Positions 39,616-49,267 of a stretch of 64,000 nt of DNA are shown here, piece after piece; positions within the stretch are counted from its first letter, which is position 1, and every line of letters begins with the position of its first letter. The stretch comes from Nosema muscidifuracis (taxonomy: Eukaryota > Microsporidia > Nosematidae). Both the position numbers and the translations under genes were made by a program. Below the pieces are notes generated by a model. It did no database searches and had not been told where the DNA came from. It worked only from the letters and a program-made list of their open reading frames with translations. The stretch is from the NCBI GenBank assembly GCA_028335825.1, contig JAIOKI010000024.1:124001-188000 (forward strand), given 5' to 3'.

Positions 39616-42600
39616 TTACTCTGATGAGACATGAAGTCTACTCTTTTGTTGTACAATGATATATCTTTGTACTATCATTTTATCAAGAAATTCTACTCTT
39701 ACAAGTAGAGCTTTTCTTCCTGTTGGTGAAGTCTTGATGTCATTGATATTACCAATGATCATCTTAACTCGTTCTACTTTTGTCAGAGTTAAAGAATTTA
39801 ACTCTGTAATTTTGTTCTCATAAAGAGATCTTGTCTCAGATAAGGATGGACAATCTAACAGGAAATGTTCAAGATTTTCCTGTTCTCCCTCACATAGAAA
39901 GCAATGTTCTCTATAATACTGAGGGATTCTAAGAGCATTAGCTAACGCAGAAGACCATCTAATTAAATTACATCTTATTTTAGTGTAATTCCTTATCTGT
40001 CTCTTATTTATTTGTGTTAGTATGTACTTGAGTTGAGACTCAAATATACCATACTGTGCTGCTAGTGAGGATGCTATGGTAGTATTATAGGATCTCCTAC
40101 CTTTCAATACCTCTATTATTCTTTGTTTGGCTACTTTGTAGTCAATACTTTCATAGTCGTGTCCGACATATCTTTTACACCACCGTCGAGTTCTTGAACT
40201 CCATGTAGTCTTTTTGGCTCTTGGAACTTGTTCTACAAATTCCGAGATTATAGTTTTGTTGTGTTTCCACTTCCTTAATGCTCTAAAGCGATTTAGAGCT
40301 GCTTGTATTTGAATCCTGTTAATACAGAACTCATCCATTATCCTATCTAATGGAACTATTTTTGTCCAGAATATCATCCGGACAGCTTTTCTGAGAATCC
40401 TACTGATTCTCCCTGATCTTGTACTAGACATTCCCCATAACTCACTACCGTACATGAGTGCAGGTACTAGTACATTCTTTATTAGTATTCCCTTGAACGG
40501 AATACATATACTCTTGTTAAGAAGCTTTGGTTTCAATGCTTCTAATGCTTTTTTGCCTCTAAAGGCTCCATCTTTTACAAGATGATCTTCGAGGGTGCTT
40601 CTTTTAATCAAAACACCCAAATACCTGTATTCTGTGACTTCACAGATCCTTCCGAAGTCAATATCTATAGAGATATCTTCTGACTCATAGCTTGTATTGG
40701 TGTTCCATACGAGAATACCACTTTTGTTACAGTTAACTCTCATTTGATTGTCAACTGCCCATTTACTGATTTGTTGAATTTTTAGTTCCAAATCATTTTT
40801 TGAATCACCAAAGACAACAATGTCATCTGCAAACATCAGTCCTGGTATTGCTATTGTTGATCGAGGTACAATCACTTTTGTCATGTCATCAAAAATGTCA
40901 TTAATAAACAGATTGAACAACATTGGAGAACAAGGGCATCCTTGTCTCACACCTTTTCTGTAGCTATAGCCACTGCTTGTATCTCCACCTATGCGGATTC
41001 TCATTTGTGTGTTACCATATATATCTTTCAATGTATTTATCAGATATTCTGGTATACAATACTTTTGTAGCTTATTAAATAATAGCTCATGGCTAACATT
41101 ATCATAAGCTTTTTCGAAGTCTATGAAGCACAGATATGTCTTCAGACTTCGAAATTCTCTTCTTTTAACAACTTCTAATAAAGTTGCTACCTGGTTCATA
41201 CATTCTTCTCCTGCTCTAAATCCAGCCTGATAAGGAGAAAGAATGTTATTTGTATCGACAAACTGTGTAAGTCTATCATTGATTATTTTTAGGTATATTT
41301 TACTGATTGTATTAATCAGTGCAATACCTCTATAGTTGTTGATATCTGTTTCATCTCCCTTTTTATGGAGGCATACCATATCAGCAGCACTCCAATAAAC
41401 AGGTGGGCTGGCACCTGTTATAAATTTGTTGATCTCATCCACCAGGAATGAGGGCAGCTTTTTATCTACTAGACTAGGCCTAAGTAGTACCTTGTATAGC
41501 TCAGTTGGAATTTCATCCGGACCGGCTGCTTTGTTATTGCCACAATTATTTGTAGCTTTTATTAATTCCTCCATTGTGACGTCATCAGGAGGCTCTTTTA
41601 AAAGACTTTTGTTGTATATAGAGTCACTATCTACAGTTGATGTTGCTAATTTAGCATAAAATTTGTTAGCTATTTCTAGCTTCTTTTGTTGCTCATTGTG
41701 AGCTATGCCCTCCTCGTCTTGAAGACAAACATTGTCTAGTCTAACTGATGTGTTAGACATACCCTTTAGCCACTTCCAGAAATCTCTAGAGCGATTACTT
41801 TTATAGAGGTTTATGCCATTAAAGGCCCAGAGATTAGCTCGTTCTCGCCGAACCTTCACTCTTGTTTCCTCAACTTCTTTTTTTAATGTCAAATACCTAA
41901 AAGCATTTACATCATTCCATTGTTTTAGTACTTGCTTTGTGGCAAGTCTAAATCTTTTATACACATTAATGTGCTTCCATTTAATAGGTAATCCTTTTTT
42001 TAACTTAACTTTATCGTACACCTTTTCAGTTGTACATACTTCTTTTAAAACTCTTGGGAGTTCTTCTATTGTGAATAGTTTCCTATTCAAAAGCTGACTC
42101 AATTTCTCTTCAATAAGAGGATCTTGCATCTTCTTTCTGTTATATGTAAAAGATGTCTCTACTACTGGAGAAGGAAGAGTTATATATCTTCTAAGTAGTA
42201 GATGATCTCCTACAGCCCATCTTTGTGAGATAGTAACCTTCTCACTGTCTTGCTTTAAGACTCTAAAGATCGTATCAATACGTCTTTTTGAGACTTTACC
42301 ATTACTCAGGATTCTAGTTCCTGATACTCTATTGTAGTTGATAAGAGGATTTAAACCTCCAGCAACAAGCTTTTGTTTGAGAGTTGAATCTTTACAATTC
42401 ATATCTCCCATTACTATAATCTCCTTGTAGCATCTTTTGTTCTTCTCAATATTAAGAAGGTTGATTAATTTTATGAGAGTTAATTGCTTAAGCTCTCTAT
42501 CTTGTGGCACATAGACATTGATAACTAGTATCTTTGTCCATCCTGTACTTGTTTTGAATTCAACAACCGTTTGTAGGATGTTGTCATCATTACCTTTTTT

Positions 42601-43326
42601 AGAACATCTCACTGCTCCACTTTTTCTTACCAAGGTCATTAAACCTGGTTTATTTTTACCTATGGCAGGTGTTTCCACTACCATATACTTTTCTAGTCTT
42701 CCAATAAAAGTGGATTTCTTCCATGTTTCTTGTAGACATAAAATTGATGGTTTCTCTACTTTCAAAAGGATCTCTAAGTCTTCCTTCTTCCCATAAAGAT
42801 GATTTATATTAAGACTACAAAGCTTAACTTTGTCAAGAGTCTTTAACTTTTGTACCTGCTTAAACTTAGCTGGTTTTTCTTTTAACACATTAATGTTTAA
42901 CTGCTTTAATGCATTAATAAAGTTGTCTTTTTGTACTTTCTTTACAGCAAAGAAAGTAAATGTTGTATCACGTCTGCGATGTCTTTTACTACCTACAATA
43001 CAGTTATCTAAAACTGGATTAACTCTTGTAAGTTTCTTTTGTAACTCTGGAATCTTAATATGGCTTGCCAAGGCCTTTACTAAGCAGAGCTTCTTTTGTA
43101 AGCTGTTAAGCTTGATCTTTTTTCTTAAATTAAACATTACATTATAATTTAAAGATTTTACTCCGAGGGATCTCGAATGACATTTACTTTTGATTTTAAT
43201 AAGTTTGTAACTTAAATCAATACAAATACTTTTGTTGCTTCTAAGAAGCTTAAATAAAGAAGTTTTTTGATTCCTTAGAGTGAATCGTAATAAATCAATA
43301 TTTAGAATTTTATTTTCAGGGACCAT
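39616..43326 (-). CDS. LINE ORF2: endonuclease and reverse transcriptase
   Basis: The 1,236-residue protein copies the element into new sites by target-primed reverse transcription. Residues 1-165 are basic. The APE-like endonuclease spans about 168-390, with the key pieces SLNINHL, LQETW, GDMNCKDS, RRIDTIF and VGDHLLL. The reverse transcriptase spans about 600-900, with YRGIALINTISKIY, QAGFRAG, FIDFEKAYD, GVRQGCPCSP and the catalytic FADD at 832-835. A C-terminal zinc knuckle of form C-x2-C-x8-H-x4-C (HCFLCEGEQENLEHFLLDC) is near 1,141-1,160. No RNase H domain is seen. The ATG overlaps the ORF1 stop by 11 bp (ATGGTCCCTGA), so translation may couple by termination and re-initiation. It looks whole. 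Confidence 0.92.
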   Translation of the reverse strand: MVPENKILNIDLLRFTLRNQKTSLFKLLRSNKSICIDLSYKLIKIKSKCHSRSLGVKSLNYNVMFNLRKKIKLNSLQKKLCLVKALASHIKIPELQKKLTRVNPVLDNCIVGSKRHRRRDTTFTFFAVKKVQKDNFINALKQLNINVLKEKPAKFKQVQKLKTLDKVKLCSLNINHLYGKKEDLEILLKVEKPSILCLQETWKKSTFIGRLEKYMVVETPAIGKNKPGLMTLVRKSGAVRCSKKGNDDNILQTVVEFKTSTGWTKILVINVYVPQDRELKQLTLIKLINLLNIEKNKRCYKEIIVMGDMNCKDSTLKQKLVAGGLNPLINYNRVSGTRILSNGKVSKRRIDTIFRVLKQDSEKVTISQRWAVGDHLLLRRYITLPSPVVETSFTYNRKKMQDPLIEEKLSQLLNRKLFTIEELPRVLKEVCTTEKVYDKVKLKKGLPIKWKHINVYKRFRLATKQVLKQWNDVNAFRYLTLKKEVEETRVKVRRERANLWAFNGINLYKSNRSRDFWKWLKGMSNTSVRLDNVCLQDEEGIAHNEQQKKLEIANKFYAKLATSTVDSDSIYNKSLLKEPPDDVTMEELIKATNNCGNNKAAGPDEIPTELYKVLLRPSLVDKKLPSFLVDEINKFITGASPPVYWSAADMVCLHKKGDETDINNYRGIALINTISKIYLKIINDRLTQFVDTNNILSPYQAGFRAGEECMNQVATLLEVVKRREFRSLKTYLCFIDFEKAYDNVSHELLFNKLQKYCIPEYLINTLKDIYGNTQMRIRIGGDTSSGYSYRKGVRQGCPCSPMLFNLFINDIFDDMTKVIVPRSTIAIPGLMFADDIVVFGDSKNDLELKIQQISKWAVDNQMRVNCNKSGILVWNTNTSYESEDISIDIDFGRICEVTEYRYLGVLIKRSTLEDHLVKDGAFRGKKALEALKPKLLNKSICIPFKGILIKNVLVPALMYGSELWGMSSTRSGRISRILRKAVRMIFWTKIVPLDRIMDEFCINRIQIQAALNRFRALRKWKHNKTIISEFVEQVPRAKKTTWSSRTRRWCKRYVGHDYESIDYKVAKQRIIEVLKGRRSYNTTIASSLAAQYGIFESQLKYILTQINKRQIRNYTKIRCNLIRWSSALANALRIPQYYREHCFLCEGEQENLEHFLLDCPSLSETRSLYENKITELNSLTLTKVERVKMIIGNINDIKTSPTGRKALLVRVEFLDKMIVQRYIIVQQKSRLHVSSE

Positions 43327-45127
43327 TAGCCTCCAGAATATCTTTTATAGCTTCATCATCTAAAGCAAACTTTTTTAACATACTTGTCTCCAAATTATTA
43401 AGACATCGTACTATAACTTTTATAGACTTTTGCAGAGGAACAAAAGACTTCCAGCTTTTTTTAATAACAGCAAGATCTGCTACTATTTTATCTTTATTAT
43501 AAGACAAGAACTGTCTCAAGGCATTTGGCTCAGACAGGCATCTGACTCCCTCAGCAATTCTACAAAGACTGTCTGCCACTCTCAGAACAGCTTCATATCT
43601 TACTAAAAGGATCGTCTTCCCACTGACATCTTTTATGTAAGGAATATCTGATTCCTTAACACCTAGTATCTTAGCCCAGACAGCTAAATTTTTATGGCCC
43701 TCTCCTGATGGTAGACCTTCCATTGTAACCAGCCGATACTTATTTTCGGCTGGTTTCTTCCCCTCAAGCATGATTTTGAGGAGTTCTTCTCTAGACAGCT
43801 TATCTGTCCATTTTTCTCCAGTATTCTTCTTTACTGGCTTTTTGTCTCTATTGTCCTTCATTTTAGGGGCAATAAAATTTTTTATTTCAACTTTTTTATG
43901 AGCTGAGTCTTCTCTAAGTCTCCTTAAGAGATTTTTCTTTTGTTTGTGTGATACCACACTTCCCTTAGTGGTTTTACTGGGAACTTTTAGAACATCCTTC
44001 GGCTTGCCAACCTTAGGGTAGTTTTTATTTGTGAAGCGTTTCGACTTCTCCCTTTTGTTGAGTACAACATTTTTCTTAGTCTCTTGCAAGTTATGCAACT
44101 TAGAAAATTGTTCCTCTTTTATTGTTTCCACAAAGGACTCTACAGACTCAATTAAGATGTCAGTCGCTTTGTGGTCTACTATCATAGGCCCTTGGAGGCC
44201 TTCTTCTGTGATAACATCTAGATTACACATATTGGCATCTAGATGTATATTATCTTTTATGGAGTGTTTCGGCTCCTTTTCTTTTTTTACATCCTCTGAT
44301 AGCCTCAGAGGGTAGTTACTTTTATCAAGGCGTTTCGACCTCTGTTGTCTTTTAGGATCCCCTAGATAAGCTAAGGGATAACTCTTATCATTAGAGTCAT
44401 CAGATGACTCTTCACTGTTGTTAATGTTACGAATCCAATCAGGCATTAGTGAGGTATACCTGTTGTCATCGATAACTTCCATTTTATCAGCCAATAGACT
44501 ATCTTTTTTGATCACTACTGATCTTCCGTAGCTGGCTACGACCTTTGTCCATCCTTCTTCAGATGTTCTCTTTAAAAGAATGGGACTCTTTGGTTTCCTG
44601 CCTTTGCAAGAGGCTTTTGCTACCTTGGAAAGGAAGACTGATAGTGCAGAGGACTTGGGCGATCCAATGCTTGTTATTTGAGATGGCATGGTGACCTTAC
44701 CATCCTCTTTTACAATCGAGTTATCCGGATGAGGAGTTCGATCTTTGTCTTTTATTGCAGTTTCCTGCTTCACTTCATTCATTGATTCAGCGTTTACTTT
44801 ATTGACATCATCATAATTGACACGGTTGATGAGATCATTCACTTGTTTTTGAAGTAATTCATACTTCTTCTTTTGTGTACTCAGTTCACGTTGACACGAC
44901 TTAACATGTGCATCTTGGAGCTTAATCAAGTCTATCAGACTTAATGAGTATCTAGAGATGTTGTAAATATCTCTGTTCTTTTCTTTATCAATATGATAAA
45001 AATTTTTACTTGCTTTTTCAAACAAAACTTCTGTTTTTGAGTAGAGACTATTCAATTTTTTTATGTCATAGTACAAAGCATTACCTTTATCCTGGTTAGT
45101 TGTTCTAGAACACTTCAATATCGGCAA
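43316..45127 (-). CDS. LINE ORF1 (gag-like RNA-binding protein, putative)
   Basis: This is the first frame of the LINE, expected to bind element RNA. Up to 603 codons are open. The first ATG lies only at 44,782 (residue 116 of the open frame); position 45,127 is a TTG, not a true start. The frame stays open further upstream into sequence derived from ORF2 of another copy, down to about 45,330. The part 25-115 has coiled-coil character, the middle is basic and Ser/Lys-rich, and the C-terminal 180 residues (from about RLVTMEGLPSGEGHKNLAVWAKILG) look folded. No CCHC knuckle or RRM is obvious. The true N-terminus of the family probably differs, so this copy may be 5'-truncated or chimeric. Confidence 0.7.
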   Translation of the reverse strand: MPILKCSRTTNQDKGNALYYDIKKLNSLYSKTEVLFEKASKNFYHIDKEKNRDIYNISRYSLSLIDLIKLQDAHVKSCQRELSTQKKKYELLQKQVNDLINRVNYDDVNKVNAESMNEVKQETAIKDKDRTPHPDNSIVKEDGKVTMPSQITSIGSPKSSALSVFLSKVAKASCKGRKPKSPILLKRTSEEGWTKVVASYGRSVVIKKDSLLADKMEVIDDNRYTSLMPDWIRNINNSEESSDDSNDKSYPLAYLGDPKRQQRSKRLDKSNYPLRLSEDVKKEKEPKHSIKDNIHLDANMCNLDVITEEGLQGPMIVDHKATDILIESVESFVETIKEEQFSKLHNLQETKKNVVLNKREKSKRFTNKNYPKVGKPKDVLKVPSKTTKGSVVSHKQKKNLLRRLREDSAHKKVEIKNFIAPKMKDNRDKKPVKKNTGEKWTDKLSREELLKIMLEGKKPAENKYRLVTMEGLPSGEGHKNLAVWAKILGVKESDIPYIKDVSGKTILLVRYEAVLRVADSLCRIAEGVRCLSEPNALRQFLSYNKDKIVADLAVIKKSWKSFVPLQKSIKVIVRCLNNLETSMLKKFALDDEAIKDILEANGP

Positions 45128-45330
45128 ATTCTCTTCAAAAGAGAACCTGATCTCACTTAAGAGGGGGCACTCAATCAGAAAGTGTTCAAGATTTTCCTGT
45201 TCTCCCTCACATAGAAAGCAATGTTCTCTATAATACTGAGGGATTCTACGAGCATTAGCTAACGCAGAAGACCATCTAATTAAATTACACCTTACTTTGG
45301 TGTAAATTTGATTTTTATTTGATCAATTTA
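45117..45330 (-). mobile_element. Fragment of a second LINE copy (ORF2 C-terminus)
   Basis: This stretch repeats the ORF2 C-terminal zinc-knuckle region found at about 39,840-39,990: YTKVRCNLIRWSSALANAR, the CFLCEGEQENLEHF knuckle and LSEIR. Protein identity is high but not complete (for example FLIECPLL against FLLDCPSL). It is in frame with ORF1 and merges into it around residues LPILKC. It therefore comes from a separate copy, or from a tandem arrangement of copies. Its left boundary abuts the spacer after the large rRNA gene. Confidence 0.85.
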
Positions 45331-45399
45331 CTTAAAAACATATTCCTAGTCAATTTTCTTATTAACAATCTTAACTATGCAAACTACATACACACCTAC

Positions 45400-45637
45400 A
45401 CTGTAATACAAAAAGCAGTAACCTCAAAATGTCGGCATACACCTTCATTCTTACAGTTCTGCTTAATAGAGTAGTATTCTCCCAAATGTATCTTTGAGCT
45501 ACGCTTCAGGCTTAAGAGGCTTTCAGCCTTAATCGAAACGACGTAGCTAAGCAACATAACTTAATAGTTAATCGCACTACCAGTGGTCATCACTTAGAGT
45601 TCCTCTCGTACTATCAAAGTTCACTCAAAAATACTTA

Positions 45638-45679
<42 letters not shown>

Positions 45680-46114
45680 TCTCACGTTCCTCATTACCGG
45701 GTGAACAATCCAACACTTCGTAACATATACACTACGATGATCAGAAGAGACGACATCGAAGAATCAAAAAGCAGAGTCGCTATGATCGCTTGCCTGCTAC
45801 AAGCCAGTTATCCCTGTGGTAACTTTTCAATCACCCAATACATAATGAATGTAATTGGGATCGCTAGGCCAAGGTTTCCCTACTAAATACAGTCATATGT
45901 ATAAAGTAAAGCAGATTTATTCCCTTATAATAAACTGATGGTTACCATCCATCATTCATCTACCTTAGGACAGCTGTGTTACTTTTTAACAGCTGTACCG
46001 CCCCAGCCAAACTCCCCATATATCCAAATAAACAAATATTCAAACATACTAGTGGTTTCACAAATCATCTCCCACCTCTCTACAATATACCGAATAATTA
46101 TTAGAACATACTAA

Positions 46115-46146
<32 letters not shown>

Positions 46147-46245
46147 GATATACAACAAGCCCGTTCCCTTGTCTCGTGGTTTCACAAAATTGTAAGTAGG
46201 GACAGTAGGAATCTCGTTGCTCCATTCATGCGCGTCACCAATTAA

Positions 46246-46298
<53 letters not shown>

Positions 46299-47862
46299 AT
46301 TCGCTTACACAACTTTAACAATAAATGCACTGGGCAGAATTCACTTCTTGTAATACAAAAAGCTATGTTTTTAATAAACAGTCAGATTCCTTACATAGTA
46401 AAAGTTCTAGCATGCTAGAGCCAATCTTTATCCCAAGGTTACAGATCTAATTTGCCGAATTCCCTTACTTACTTTAATTTAAAATATCTGTTATGATACA
46501 AAGACACCTGATGCGGTATAGGTACGGCTACACTACTTCTTTTTTATCAAGTATACATATAACACGTATTTCTTATCATGACAATCCATACGTACACACA
46601 GTCTAATTCATTTTTCTTACACCGCTTATATACTGTCATCATCAAGTCGCCTTGCAGTAGTCAAGTGAAGAACTATTGATCTTCTTTGTTTTTACAATAA
46701 CACCGACTCACTTCAATACCATTGAAAACCCTAGTCTATATCTATACAAATATATTGTTACTGCCTCCAAGATCGGCCCATTTGTTTCTTCCATATACAT
46801 TCACACATATACTTCAATACAAACAAATTGCACAGCTACCTAAATACTCATATAGAAACATCTCATAAAAGTAGTCATCTTCTTCCATTTTATACAATAA
46901 TACATTCGGTAGGTACGTTGTAACACGTTTCTTAGCGGATTTCTACTTCCATAACAACCGCCCTACTGTCTCAATGTATTCATCATATTTATGGTATACT
47001 GTCTACTATTTAGAATATTTAATGTTCCATAAGGTTCATCCCTTTTTGCACATCATTCTTACAATCATGTGCCCACTAGTCATACAATAGATTCATTCTG
47101 TAAACCTAATCTACAGAAGACCATAGAATTAAAGATTTCTCATAGTCGAGACTATAACAGTGTCCTACATCTATGTCCTATATACAATGACTGCTGTCCT
47201 GAGAGACATTTCGCTGTGAACCAGCTACCACACAGTTCGATTGGTCTTTCGCCACTATACACATCTTAAATCATCGATTTGCACGTCAGAATGATTATGG
47301 TCTTCCAATAAACTGTTGCTTATCTTCAACCAGAACATGCATAGTTCACTGTGTTTCGGGTCTTATAGTTATAACTTGTCATATTAATAACGACTGAGCC
47401 ATTATCTTGCTATAACTATAATCTCCTTGGTCCGTGTTTCAAGACGGGTCCTTAAACATAAGGCTGCCCCACACATTTTCACAAATTCCTTCGCAGTACT
47501 TATTTGCTATCGGTATGCCATTATATTTAACCTTAGATATCTCATTCTACCTGTATTCAGACTGCACTACCAAGCAGCCCTACTCGCTGATACTTACTAT
47601 TTTATTCAACTAACGAATATTATATTCTGTACAAATAAGTAATAAAATAGTGATTTACATCTCCAATAGGATTACAATCACGGGTTGCTTCTTGTTCACT
47701 CGCTGCTACTACAGAAATCCTGGTTAGTTTCTTTTCCTCCTTCTAATGATATGCTTAAGTTCAAAGGGTCCTCTATACACATCTGTATATATTCGGTAAC
47801 AATGCTTTCGTATTCATCTACGACCTTCATCGCTGTGGCATCCTATTGATCCCATGTGTGGG
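45400..47862 (-). rRNA. LSU rRNA: Large-subunit rRNA (5.8S fused, no ITS2)
   Basis: Read on the minus strand, the gene starts near 47,862 with a 5.8S-like block (cagcgatgaaggtcgtagat), runs through 'gaccctttgaacttaagcat' without an ITS2, and ends near the 'cagaactgtaagaatgaagg' block close to 45,460. The conserved cores are clear: the sarcin/ricin-side and peptidyl-transferase blocks lie around 45,590-45,830 (for example 'agttatccctgtggtaactt' as written on the plus strand) and the 'gacgaggcatttggctacct' block at 46,248. The length of about 2.4-2.5 kb is typical of microsporidia. The exact 3' end is uncertain by perhaps 60 bp. Fusion of 5.8S with the large rRNA is a hallmark of this phylum. 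Confidence 0.93.
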
Positions 47863-48029
47863 TAAAATAATAATATATATTATTATAACATATATATATA
47901 ATAGTATAATCTAATAAATATAAATACATATTAGTATAAAATATATATAAATATATAATCTAATAAATATAAATACATATTAGTATATAACATATATATA
48001 AATACACATTAGTATAATAACTGTTACTC
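47863..48029 (-). other. ITS: Internal transcribed spacer with tandem repeats
   Basis: The gap between small and large rRNA is about 165 bp, nearly all A/T. It contains two to three copies of 'aatctaataaatataaata' plus 'catattagtata' separated by 'tatataa' runs. Boundaries are set by the conserved rRNA ends and are accurate to about 10 bp. Confidence 0.8.
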
Positions 48030-49267
48030 GATATGATCCTGCTAATGGTTCTCCAACAGCAACCATGTTACGACTTATATCAGATCTAATACATCTTGTT
48101 CAAGTAGTTTACACTAATTTCACAACATATATCATCTTAGATAGCGACGGGCGGTGTGTACAAAGAACAGGGACACATTCAATTCTACTTATTTAATAAA
48201 ATTTACTAGCAATTCCAAGTTCAAATATCTCTTACAAAATATTATCCCATAAAGATTCATATCTATTGTATTGCGCGTGCAGCCCAAAATGTCTGAGGGC
48301 ATAACGGACCTGTTTTAATCCTTTCCTTCCTACACTGATTGTGTCTGTCTATAAGGGTCTCACGTCTTGTTGAAATTAATCAAAACTTCACAGCATCCAT
48401 TGAAAACGGCCATGCACCACTATTATCATTCTCAAATAACATTCTCGCTGAATAATAAAATATTGGTAAGTTACCTCGCGTTGAGTCAAATTAAGCCGCA
48501 CAATCCACTCCTTGTGGTATTCTTCCGTCAATTTCTTTAATTTTCAATCTTGCGATCATACTATCCCCAGAGCCAAAAAACTCGAATTTCTATTATGTAA
48601 TACAAATACTCATATCACATCGTCGGCATAGTTTACTGCTGGAACTACAATGGTATCTAATCATCTTCGATCCTCCAGCTTACGTCCTTGTTCAAAAAAT
48701 ACATACAAGTGTACAGCTTTCGCTTCTGTTCGTCCAGTCAGGGTCGTCACATTTCATCTCTCTCCCAACTATACAGTACACCTCATATTGCTTCTTAAAA
48801 ATAAACTACGGACTTTTTAACTGCATCAATCATCATACACACTCTTGGAACAAGTATTACCGCGGCTGCTGGCACTTGATTTGCCCTCCAATTAATCACC
48901 TCATATGTTTTTACAATATGAAACAATATCTATTACTTCCCATAACTGCCTCAGACAAAATCCATAGGTCAAGTTTCGCCCCTGCTGCAATCCTTAGACT
49001 TAGTAGCCGTCTCTCAGGCTCCTTCTCCGGAATATTACAAAGTAATACCGTTACCCGTTACTGCCTTGTTAAGCCATTACCTTAACAACTAGCTGATAGG
49101 TCTCACTCTTACTGTATACAATTATCTACACTTTAACGTAGTTATCATCAATATACATAAAATAAAGTGAGTATTACTGAGCAGTCCATTTTTCAGATAC
49201 TTCTTCAAAAACATGCATGGGTTAATCTTAGGGAATAGCGTCTACGTCAGGCAGAATCAACCTGGTG
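48030..49267 (-). rRNA. SSU rRNA: Small-subunit rRNA (microsporidian 16S)
   Basis: On the minus strand it starts at 49,267 with CACCAGGTTGATTCTGCCTG, the usual start of microsporidian small rRNA, contains 'gtgccagcagccgcggtaat' (about 48,855-48,875) and 'acacaccgcccgtcg' (about 48,144-48,158), and ends near 'gcaggatcatatcgagtaac'. The length of about 1,238 nt is far below the eukaryotic 1.8 kb, as in microsporidia generally. From memory, the text closely resembles Nosema/Vairimorpha sequences. A second copy on the plus strand begins at 63,090. In the parts compared by eye the two appear identical apart from one base in an A/T run (gtagataattg here, gtagatattg there). Confidence 0.96.

Larger units (their letters stand above)
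39011..45330 (-). mobile_element. LINE (non-LTR retrotransposon), near-complete, joined to an older fragment
   Basis: On the minus strand the element reads: a fragment of ORF2 from another copy (45,330-45,117), ORF1, ORF2, a 3' region, then tandem A/T-rich tails. ORF1 and ORF2 have no internal stops, so the copy looks young. Its base content is clearly less AT-rich than the neighbouring genes, which fits recent spread or acquisition. Enzymes: an APE-type endonuclease and reverse transcriptase in ORF2. No target-site duplication could be fixed by eye. It lies just downstream of the large rRNA gene, in the same direction. The conserved R1/R2 target stretch inside the large rRNA gene (around 46,240-46,290) is uninterrupted, so this is not an R1/R2-type insertion. 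The clade is not assigned. Confidence 0.85.

Noticed and set aside
46240-46290. Possible R1/R2 insertion in the large rRNA
   Set aside because: The conserved target block reads through without interruption; the LINE lies outside the gene.
45701-47642. Frames on the plus strand at 45,701-45,886, 47,069-47,269 and 47,427-47,642
   Set aside because: They lie antisense inside the large rRNA gene and have no start motif; chance frames in rRNA.
48876-49085. 69-codon frame in the small rRNA, repeated identically at 63,271-63,480 on the other strand
   Set aside because: It is antisense to the small rRNA; identity between the copies reflects rRNA conservation, not a protein.
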